Assembly: GCF_016919065.1 (NCBI RefSeq)
Contig: NZ_JAFFQA010000015.1
Span: 47,409 to 111,408 of the forward strand
DNA from: Desulfobulbus rhabdoformis
GTDB taxonomy: Bacteria; Desulfobacterota; Desulfobulbia; Desulfobulbales; Desulfobulbaceae
Reading direction: 5' to 3'
Length of the DNA stretch: 64,000 nucleotides
A program made the translations under genes and the position numbers. The notes below the pieces were generated by a model that searched no databases, was not told where the DNA came from, and saw only the letters and a list, made by a program, of their open reading frames with translations. This document shows, piece after piece, positions 58,397-64,000 of this stretch (within the stretch, counting starts at the first letter, position 1; each line of letters opens with the position of its first letter).

Positions 58397-58558
58397 ATGG
58401 GTTTCTTGAATAATTGGATTTTTCAATCAAGGTCAAGGCATGCGAAAAATTTTACTGCAGGCATATGCATGATATCGGAGTCTTTGCTTACCTCCGAGGA
58501 TAAAATTCATCGCATAACGCAGAGATTGACAGAAAAAGCAAATATTCAAGATTCCCTT
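58397..58558. repeat. Intergenic repeat with terminal inverted repeats, copy 2
   Basis: Closely matches copy 1 over its full length, with ends GGGTTTCTTGAATAATTGG and AATATTCAAGATTCCCTT. It carries about 17 extra bases after GATATC that form a small CGGAG/CTCCG hairpin. It lies inside the rib operon between ribE and ribBA, so it is transcribed with them and may affect downstream expression. Confidence 0.82.
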
Positions 58559-58613
58559 ATGTCTGTTCGTACCAGCGGCACGATGCTTTACGTAATTTTG
58601 ACTAAATACGGGA

Positions 58614-59267
58614 TTATAAAAACCCGTTTTCAGCTAGAAACCCTGGGTTAATTCGACTTTCTGTGGTTCCACTCGCTCCATCAACTGAGAGTAGTTTTTC
58701 CACATATTTGCCGATGATATCCACCTCCAGATTCACCCGGTCTCCCTGCCGTAACAGCCCAAGCGTCGTCACCGACAGGGTATGGGGAATAATGGAAACG
58801 GAGAATTGATCTCGCTCACAACTGTTCACCGTCAAACTGACGCCGTTAATGGTGATGGACCCCTTTTCGACCACATATTTGGTCAGAGCGGCATCAATGG
58901 AAAAAGTAAACAGGGTGAAGTCTCCTGCATTGCGTCGTTCTCGCACCTGCCCCTGGGCATCGACATGTCCGGAAACCAGGTGGCCACCGAGGCGGTCACT
59001 GAGCCGCAGTGCCCGCTCAAGATTCACCCGACTCCCGGACTGCAGCGTGCCCAATCCGGTACGGCGTATGCTCTCCGGGGAGACATCGACATAGAACCGA
59101 TTCCCCTTTATATTACGGGCGGTCAGGCAGGCACCATTGACAGCAATGGACTCGCCCTCTTCCGGATCGGTCAGGTCGAAATCGGCTTCTATTCCGAAGA
59201 TCATCCCCCCGCCGGCGGGACGTTTTTCAAAAAGCGTCCCCAGCCCTTGAATGATCCCGGTGAACAT
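58614..59267 (-). CDS. ribE: Riboflavin synthase alpha chain
   Basis: Dismutates two lumazines into riboflavin. The protein is 217 aa with two lumazine-binding repeats: [21 protein letters not shown] with [12 protein letters not shown] (residues 1-97), and [16 protein letters not shown] with [15 protein letters not shown] (98-200). The ATG directly follows the stop of the upstream TPR gene with no gap, so translation is probably coupled. The family name ribC is also used. Confidence 0.96.
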   Translation of the reverse strand: MFTGIIQGLGTLFEKRPAGGGMIFGIEADFDLTDPEEGESIAVNGACLTARNIKGNRFYVDVSPESIRRTGLGTLQSGSRVNLERALRLSDRLGGHLVSGHVDAQGQVRERRNAGDFTLFTFSIDAALTKYVVEKGSITINGVSLTVNSCERDQFSVSIIPHTLSVTTLGLLRQGDRVNLEVDIIGKYVEKLLSVDGASGTTESRINPGFLAENGFL

Positions 59268-59870
59268 TTATCCTTCCTGCGCTAGCTCAGCAGCCCGCTG
59301 GGCAAACTGCTCGGCCATGCGCTCGTGCTTGAACCGCTTATGAATGCTTGCAACCGAACGATAGGCATCGGCTGCACTTGTCTTATCACCCTTCTCGTTA
59401 TACGTCTCTGCAATGAGGGACAGAACCTCAACCGCACCCTTGGGGTTACTGGTGAGGCGATAATGCTCAAGGATATCAAAGAGCATTTCCAAAGCTTTGT
59501 CGTGGTCACCAAGTTTCCGGTAGGCCGCCGCCATCTTCTTATTGATCGACAAAACAGAAAAGCTGTCATCTTCCTTTTCGCAGATCGCATGCGCCTGCTT
59601 GAAGTTCGCCAGGGCCATGGCGTATTCGCCGCGGGCCAGACAGGCATCACCAAGTCGGTCAGCAGCGTTGGCAACGCCGATCTGGTCGCCTTTTTCTTCA
59701 AAACCACGCAGGGCGTTATGAAAGGCAATGGCGGCCTGGGCATACTCACCTTCTTGAAAGAACTTGCGTCCTTCCATATAGTCTCTTTTCGCCGGATCTT
59801 CGAGATCTGGATCAGAAGCCTTGGGTGCCGCGCCAATAGAATCTATCGGTTGCAGGTTATCAGTCGCCAT
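59268..59870 (-). CDS. TPR-repeat protein next to ribE
   Basis: A 200-aa soluble protein, function unknown. From residue about 35 it consists of four or five tetratricopeptide-like repeats (MEGRKFFQEGEYAQAAIAFHNAL; AADRLGDACLARGEYAMALANF; KKMAAAYRKLGDHDKALEML; LIAETYNEKGDKTSAADAY). No signal peptide is visible. The start at 59,870 has AAGGA eight bases upstream; the frame extends 12 codons further. It overlaps the HEAT-like gene by 11 bp and abuts ribE, so all three are translationally linked. Confidence 0.85.
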   Translation of the reverse strand: MATDNLQPIDSIGAAPKASDPDLEDPAKRDYMEGRKFFQEGEYAQAAIAFHNALRGFEEKGDQIGVANAADRLGDACLARGEYAMALANFKQAHAICEKEDDSFSVLSINKKMAAAYRKLGDHDKALEMLFDILEHYRLTSNPKGAVEVLSLIAETYNEKGDKTSAADAYRSVASIHKRFKHERMAEQFAQRAAELAQEG

Positions 59871-61047
59871 TGGAATCGTCCTTATGAAGGTTTCGGGTAG
59901 CCTCACCGCTTAACGCGGCCACGGTGGTTTCCACGGGCAACCCTTGTTCGTATATAATGATGGGGGTATTGTCAAACTGAAGGCCCATGATCTGCATCTC
60001 AGCCTCCTTAGCCTGGATGCGGCCCATAAGCCGCAAGGCCAGTCCGCGCAACTCGGGGATGGTGTGGTTCAGCACCGGAAAAAGGGAGTAAAACGGGGTG
60101 GATTTACGAATCAGCTCCGGCTTGACAGCCGCAATCTCTCCAAGTCCCCAGAGAACTCCCTCACGGGTACCAGGGTCTCCCATAAAGTTGAAAAGATGCC
60201 TGGTAAAAGCCCCGTAAATGTCGGGCCGCGCCGCAATGATTGCACCGATGGTTTCGATCATGCCCCATGAGCTTGACGCCGAATCGGTACTGGACTCAAA
60301 CATACGATGCAACAAATCGGCAACAGGTCCCGGCTCCCGCGTCGCAACCCGGCCACAGACCTGGCCAATGACCCAGGCGATTTGAAAACGGGCCCCCGGG
60401 GTGGGATCGTAAAGCAACCGCTGCAAGTAACGCAGTACTTTGCTGTCATCAAAAAAGAGGTCGACCAGCGTGTCAATGTCGCGAGCCTCGGCAAGTTTTT
60501 TAACGGTCTTTTTATCCGCCCGTTTTTTCTTCCGTTTCGGGTCACGCTCCGGCTCAAGGGCTGGAGCGACAAACGGTGTCGAGGACTCGGCTTGTGCGGC
60601 AACGGGCTGGGCGGCCTGCTCCCCCGCTTCCTCTTGCGCAGCCTGCTCAGCCTGTTTTTTCTCAAAGCGCTTGACCAGATCGGCCATCTCCCGATGGAGG
60701 CGCACAAAATAAAGGACACCACGCACAGCACGGCCGTCCAAATTGCGTTTGGGAACAACCTGATGAGTGACCTCGTCGTAGTTTTCTACAATTCCGGTGA
60801 GGTAATCGTCTTCCGGGATCAACTCCCAGGCAAGATCCCACTCATCATTGCAGGCTGAGACGAGGCATTCAACCATGGCCGCACCGATGTTATGGCCGGT
60901 GGCCTCGCTGACATAGACGGCCCCGCACTCGCAGGTTCCCTGAGCAAATTCACGCATTCGCCGCTGGACTGCCATGGTCGGTCGCCCAACATCCATTCCG
61001 CAGAAGGGACACCAGGGTCTGAGCAGTTCTTCCGCCTTGGTACCCAT
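59860..61047 (-). CDS. Zinc-ribbon plus HEAT-like repeat protein, unknown function
   Basis: A 395-aa cytoplasmic protein. The N-terminus has two cysteine pairs, C13/C16 (PWCPFCGMDVGRP) and C39/C41 (GTCECGAVY), suggesting a zinc ribbon. A segment VSEATGHNIGAAMVECLVSACNDEWDLAWELIPEDDYLTG follows. Residues about 128-185 are a charged Ala/Glu/Lys-rich linker. The C-terminal half has HEAT/PBS-lyase-like helices (ARFQIAWVIGQVCGRVA; GTREGVLWGLGEIAAVKPELI; ELRGLALRLMGRI). It resembles conserved proteins of sulfate reducers of the DVU0298 type; that match is from memory and needs a search. It lies between two TPR genes. Confidence 0.75.
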   Translation of the reverse strand: MGTKAEELLRPWCPFCGMDVGRPTMAVQRRMREFAQGTCECGAVYVSEATGHNIGAAMVECLVSACNDEWDLAWELIPEDDYLTGIVENYDEVTHQVVPKRNLDGRAVRGVLYFVRLHREMADLVKRFEKKQAEQAAQEEAGEQAAQPVAAQAESSTPFVAPALEPERDPKRKKKRADKKTVKKLAEARDIDTLVDLFFDDSKVLRYLQRLLYDPTPGARFQIAWVIGQVCGRVATREPGPVADLLHRMFESSTDSASSSWGMIETIGAIIAARPDIYGAFTRHLFNFMGDPGTREGVLWGLGEIAAVKPELIRKSTPFYSLFPVLNHTIPELRGLALRLMGRIQAKEAEMQIMGLQFDNTPIIIYEQGLPVETTVAALSGEATRNLHKDDSNGD

Positions 61048-61049
61048 GA

Positions 61050-61682
61050 TCAGGCCAATTTCTGCTTCAGCGCATCGGCAAAGCGAGGATCCACGCTGTA
61101 GCCGAGCTCTTTGGCTTTTTCCATGTTGCGCTGGGATTCGGCGAAGTCGCCTTTAAAGTAGAGCGCAACGGCCAGATTATTGCGAGCCATGGCTGAATCA
61201 GGCTCAAGAGTAACTGCTTGACGGGCAGCATCAACGGCCTTGTCATCTTGTTCGAGCATGGTGTAGGCCGAGGTGAGATTGATCCAGGCTGTCAGCAGCT
61301 TGGGATCGACCTGCAAGGCACGGTTGTAACTCTCGACTGCCTGATCGACCTCGCCGCGATGTTGACGAATCAGACCAATATTGACATGGGCCTCAGCCAT
61401 ATCTGGAGAGACTTTCAAAGCCTGTTCGTTGAGCTCAAGAGCGCGATCGGTGTCGCCCTGGTCAAAAAATATTGCGCCCAGGTTGATCATGGACTCCATG
61501 GACTGGTTATCCAATTCGATGGCTTTTTCCAGCTGCGCAACAGCCTCTTCAATACGGCCGGTCTGACGATAAATCAGACCGAGGTGATGCCGGGCCATGA
61601 CATTGTTGGGCTTTTGCTCGACAATTTTCTCAAGCTCTGCGATAACAGCCTGAGTATCGGCTGTTTTTTTTGCTTCCGTCAT
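61050..61682 (-). CDS. TPR-repeat protein, first gene of the rib operon
   Basis: A 210-aa soluble protein of five to six tandem 34-residue TPR units, for example NVMARHHLGLIYRQTGRIEEAVAQLEKAIELD, then SMINLGAIFFDQGDTDRALELNEQALKVSPD, then AHVNIGLIRQHRGEVDQAVESYNRALQVDP. These are canonical TPRs likely to mediate protein contacts. No signal peptide. It starts about 60 bp past a good promoter and ends 2 bp before the HEAT-like gene. Confidence 0.88.
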   Translation of the reverse strand: MTEAKKTADTQAVIAELEKIVEQKPNNVMARHHLGLIYRQTGRIEEAVAQLEKAIELDNQSMESMINLGAIFFDQGDTDRALELNEQALKVSPDMAEAHVNIGLIRQHRGEVDQAVESYNRALQVDPKLLTAWINLTSAYTMLEQDDKAVDAARQAVTLEPDSAMARNNLAVALYFKGDFAESQRNMEKAKELGYSVDPRFADALKQKLA

Positions 61683-61743
61683 ATAAGAACCTTTCTCTTT
61701 GCTGGTTGGACCCCATGGGGGCGGCTGACCGCATCATCCCAAG

Positions 61744-61772
61744 GGTATATTGATGGCAACATACAACGTCAA
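61744..61772 (-). promoter_or_regulatory. Promoter of the TPR-HEAT-rib-nusB operon
   Basis: -35 TTGACG (61,767-61,772) and -10 TATACC (61,744-61,749) are separated by 17 bp on the minus strand, about 62 bp upstream of the first TPR gene. No FMN riboswitch elements were recognised in the leader. Confidence 0.68.
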
Positions 61773-61850
61773 AAAACGGTAGACAGTCTCCTCAACAGGC
61801 TGATTTGTAAAAGGAGCATCCTCGTCTTCTGACCTTAACAGGTCCCCGTT

Positions 61851-61987
61851 CAGAAATGATGATTTTTGTTCAATTTCAGGTAAGCCTCGACTCCGAGGCG
61901 TGCGCAAAATGTCACATCAGGTATATAGTTAATATCCCAAGGAAACATTGTAAGCAGAACGCAGAAATTGGGAAAAAACCATTTCTG
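61851..61987. repeat. Diverged copy 3 of the intergenic repeat
   Basis: The interior aligns with copies 1 and 2 (TGCGCAAAAT, CAGGTATAT, AATATCCCAAGGA, TGTAAGCAGAACGCAGAAATTGG) but the ends are different: CAGAAATG on the left and its complement CATTTCTG on the right with one offset base. A CCTCGACTCCGAGG hairpin is inserted. Ends that changed together suggest that pairing of the termini is selected. Confidence 0.6.
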
Positions 61988-62142
61988 GATGGGCACTAAC
62001 TGGCTATGAAAGCGTTCATAGAGTGGCCTATAGTATAGACATATTTGCTAGTGACGCAAGGCAACGGCTTTGTGAAAATTAATGCCCCCCTAAAAACTCA
62101 ACAAGAGAGAGATACCTTTGGCAAGCTTGGTCTGCCGCCATC

Positions 62143-63114
62143 TTAAGAGGTCGCACCTTTTTGATAGCCGATCAGTCTTCGCTGTCGCTCCTGTGCCAGT
62201 ACCTCCTGAGCAACCTGAATATCACGCCTGATCTGTGCTGCCAGGGCATCGATGCTGTCAAAGGTTATCTCGCCACGCAGGTGACGCAAAAGATTAATTT
62301 TCAGCGGACGACCGTAAATATCTGCGTTAAATTCAAAGATGTGGGTTTCAGCCACTAGGCCGGTATCGCCAAAGGTCGGGTTGTAGCCAATATTGGAAAC
62401 ACCGCCATATTGGCGCCCATCATATATCACTTGGGTAACATACACACCCCGCTTAGGACAGAGATCTTCCTCCGAGAGGTTTAAGTTCGCAGTCGGAAAG
62501 CCAAGCAGCTTGCCCCCACGTTGACGGCCCCACTGGACATCACCGCGAATCTGATAGTAACGTCCAAGCAGGCGGCGAACATCGCGCATTTTTCCCTGTG
62601 CCACCAACTCACGAATTCGGGAGCTTGAAACCAGGTTCCCCTGCTCATAGTGCGCGGGGACAACAAGAACGGAAAAGCCTTTCTCCAGCCCCCTCTTCTC
62701 TAAAAATGCCGTATCACCCTGCCGCCCCTTGCCCATGGCATAGTCGTAACCAACCACCAGATCACACATGCCCAAACGTTCGAGAAGAACCTGATCGACG
62801 AATTCTTCGGCTGTTGTAACCGCCACCTCGGGATTAAACGGAATAATGACCAGTACGTCTATGCCAGCCCGTTCAATCAATTCAATTTTTTGTTCGGTAG
62901 TGGAGATGAGGCGAATGCCTTTGGGGCTGAGCACCTTTAGGGGATGCGGATCAAAGGTGACCGCAATGCTGGTACCCTGGTCTTGTCGAGCCCTGGTTAC
63001 CACATGCTCAAAGAGCTTCTGATGCCCAAGGTGGACTCCATCGAAGTTACCAAGAGTAACATGGGCACGGATAAACGGATGTTTTATTGCGCTGATATCT
63101 CTGTATATTTCCAT
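62143..63114 (-). CDS. ribF: Bifunctional riboflavin kinase / FAD synthetase
   Basis: Converts riboflavin to FMN and FAD, cofactors needed by AprA, QmoA and QmoB in this window. The protein is 323 aa from MEIYRDISAIKHP. The N-terminal nucleotidyltransferase has VTLGNFDGVHLGHQKLF and VTFDPHPLKVLSPKG. The C-terminal kinase has GRYYQIRGDVQWGRQRGGKLLGFPTANL and GVSNIGYNPTFG. The ATG at 63,114 gives the conserved start; the open frame runs 27 codons further upstream without conservation. It is not in one unit with the rib operon. Confidence 0.95.
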   Translation of the reverse strand: MEIYRDISAIKHPFIRAHVTLGNFDGVHLGHQKLFEHVVTRARQDQGTSIAVTFDPHPLKVLSPKGIRLISTTEQKIELIERAGIDVLVIIPFNPEVAVTTAEEFVDQVLLERLGMCDLVVGYDYAMGKGRQGDTAFLEKRGLEKGFSVLVVPAHYEQGNLVSSSRIRELVAQGKMRDVRRLLGRYYQIRGDVQWGRQRGGKLLGFPTANLNLSEEDLCPKRGVYVTQVIYDGRQYGGVSNIGYNPTFGDTGLVAETHIFEFNADIYGRPLKINLLRHLRGEITFDSIDALAAQIRRDIQVAQEVLAQERQRRLIGYQKGATS

Positions 63115-63619
63115 GGAAGTTACCACCACAGGAGGTGGTTCCTCTCTACATTCTGAATTCTGAGGGCCTCGTCCAAGGCTAAAACCTGATTTCACCTAAA
63201 ATGAAATGAGTCTGTTACCAAGATCAAAACGTCATTCTCTGCATGCGCCTTCCGAACGACAGTTCTGGATAACGGGTCAGGTGCTCAGGTTTCAACTCGC
63301 CAGAACTGGCCATCTTTCAGACGCTCGCCACGGGTATTCCACCTGACTTCCAGACCAAATTCTTTTGATTTGAGCGTGTTACTACACATCTGTGGAATTC
63401 CATATTTGAACGTGCACGAATCCAGATACAACACAAATAGGGTTCCCGGTACGTTGGGAGCCCCCATACGACCATGAAAAGGGGATACTTACCCTATATC
63501 GGCTAAACAAGCAAACAGTTCATGGCCGGACAGAGCTTCACAACACCACCGGTTTCCCATGGGGAAAAGACCTCCTCCCTATCAAGAGGCAAAAAAATGA
63601 TTCTACACAAAAGAAATGC
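63115..63619. other. 505-bp gap between ribF and the tRNA-Leu promoter
   Basis: Contains a possible small reading frame (63,285-63,467, listed separately) and a 9-bp inverted repeat CAGTTCTGG/CCAGAACTG at 63,260-63,268 and 63,300-63,308. No good ribF promoter was identified. Confidence 0.5.
63285..63467 (-). CDS. Possible small or remnant reading frame, unrecognised
   Basis: A 60-codon frame reading MGAPNVPGTLFVLYLDSCTF at its start and ending LKDGQFWRVET. Composition is protein-like, but there is no ribosome site. The same frame stays open for 30 codons after the stop. It may be a remnant of a longer gene or part of a dispersed repeat. I do not recognise it. Confidence 0.2.
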   Translation of the reverse strand: MGAPNVPGTLFVLYLDSCTFKYGIPQMCSNTLKSKEFGLEVRWNTRGERLKDGQFWRVET

Positions 63620-63648
63620 TTGACGCCTAACCTCAAAGCATGTAGATT
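63620..63648 (+). promoter_or_regulatory. Promoter of tRNA-Leu
   Basis: -35 TTGACG (63,620-63,625) and -10 TAGATT (63,643-63,648) with a 17-bp spacer on the plus strand, followed by TGCCCGCG at the start site. The GC-rich discriminator resembles that of the tRNA-tuf promoter (both -10 boxes run into TTTGCC or TTGCC). Confidence 0.72.
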
Positions 63649-63660
63649 TGCCCGCGCAGT

Positions 63661-63747
63661 GCCGAAGTGGCGGAATTGGTAGACGCGCTAGGTTCAGGGT
63701 CTAGTTGGGGTTTCCCAGTGGAAGTTCGAGTCTTCTCTTCGGCACCA
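63661..63747 (+). tRNA. tRNA-Leu (CAG)
   Basis: An 87-nt class II tRNA with encoded CCA. Acceptor GCCGAAG/CTTCGGC, anticodon loop TTCAGGG (CAG), long variable arm, T-loop AGTTCGAGTCT. It is the only clear plus-strand gene in the window and has its own promoter and terminator. Confidence 0.97.
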
Positions 63748-63759
63748 ATTAAAAGATAC

Positions 63760-63798
63760 AACCCGCAATCATTCATTTGATTGCGGGTTTTTCTTTTT
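63760..63798 (+). terminator. Terminator of tRNA-Leu
   Basis: A 12-bp perfect stem AACCCGCAATCA/TGATTGCGGGTT with a 6-nt loop is followed by TTCTTTTT on the plus strand, 12 bp past the tRNA CCA end. Confidence 0.93.
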
Positions 63799-63877
63799 GT
63801 ACCTACCTGATTTTTAAGCCACTCTTGCCTATCAGCACCTTCGACTCCACATCTCCGGGCCTGTTCTTTTTCCGTGT

Positions 63878-64000
63878 AGAGTAGAGCGCTGATTATTACC
63901 AAGAACCAACGATTATGTTTCGCCGCACGCGGCTACTCCATATCAGAAGATCTCCTGGTGACATCAGCGCCCCCTCGTCGAACCGGACGTGCGGTTTTCC
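63878..64000 (-). mobile_element. Probable 3' end of a group II intron (domains V-VI)
   Basis: Read on the minus strand from the right edge, GGAAAACCGCACGTCCGGTTC looks like the loop and 3' half of a group II domain V. It is followed by GACGAGGGG and then a stem whose base is GCGCTGAT (63,970-63,963) with ATCAGCGC (63,893-63,886), fitting domain VI. After this comes TCTACTCTAC, where a 3' splice site would lie. The 5' half of domain V and any reverse transcriptase gene would be outside the window. The exact 3' border is uncertain by several bases. Confidence 0.55.

Larger units (their letters stand above)
61683..62142. other. 460-bp gap between ribF and the rib operon
   Basis: Holds the operon promoter at 61,744-61,772 and the diverged repeat at 61,851-61,987. 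A 7-bp palindromic hairpin CTATGAA/TTCATAG lies at 62,004-62,021. No gene or clear ribF terminator was seen. Confidence 0.55.

Noticed and set aside
61683..61743. FMN riboswitch ahead of the rib operon
   Set aside because: The leader is only about 55 nt and lacks the conserved riboswitch segments. None was seen upstream of ribE, ribBA or ribF either.
63633..63902. 89-codon minus-strand frame over tRNA-Leu
   Set aside because: It is the antisense translation of the tRNA and its terminator, a common false gene.

Overview
This 64 kb window reads as ordinary chromosome of a sulfate-reducing bacterium of the Desulfobulbales/Desulfobacterota type. The support is aprBA plus qmoABC (dissimilatory sulfate respiration), Zn-binding forms of several ribosomal proteins, a short EF-Ts and a mixed gene order. 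That assignment is inference from gene content and protein character; no rRNA is present. Nearly every gene lies on the minus strand, so transcription runs right to left. The one clear plus-strand gene is a tRNA-Leu near the right edge.

Layout by coordinate. 1-10,650: proS (cut by the left edge), ispG, tsaB, rseP, dxr, cdsA, uppS, frr, pyrH, tsf and rpsB, a lipid/isoprenoid/translation cluster led by a structured rpsB leader and promoter. 10,686-11,459: a YkgJ-like cysteine-cluster protein. 11,559-31,001: the alpha, spc, S10 and str operons fused head to tail (rpsL-rpsG-fusA-tuf-rpsJ ... secY-map-infA-rpmJ-rpsM-rpsK-rpsD-rpoA-rplQ), closed by a strong terminator after rplQ. 31,014-42,693: secE-nusG-rplKAJL-rpoBC with an L10 leader and a TTG-started rplJ. 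42,736-44,838: tRNA-Trp, rpmG, a second tuf and tRNA-Thr/Gly/Tyr/Thr behind one promoter; the Thr-Tyr-Gly-Thr-tuf order is the same as in E. coli.

44,871-52,713: the energy-metabolism block, transcribed aprB-aprA-qmoA-qmoB-qmoC from a clean sigma70-type promoter, with a terminator between aprA and qmoA, a hairpin between qmoB and qmoC, and a terminator after qmoC. AprAB reduces APS to sulfite; QmoABC is the membrane complex that passes quinol electrons to it. 53,334-55,496: ftsK. 56,109-61,772: one operon of a TPR protein, a zinc-ribbon/HEAT-like protein, a second TPR protein, ribE, ribBA, ribH and nusB. 62,143-63,114: ribF. The right edge holds tRNA-Leu(CAG) with promoter and terminator, then what looks like the 3' end (domains V and VI) of a group II intron reading leftward from beyond the window.

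The most unusual non-coding signal is a family of intergenic repeats of about 135-160 bp with terminal inverted repeats (full copies near 55.8 and 58.5 kb, a diverged copy near 61.9 kb) plus a 37-bp version at the 3' end of tsaB made only of the two element ends. Other structures worth a look are a 21-bp-arm inverted repeat between two tRNAs, an inverted repeat bracketing the rpsB promoter, and mutually exclusive hairpins in the rpsB leader. No CRISPR array, defence system, prophage or intact insertion sequence was seen.
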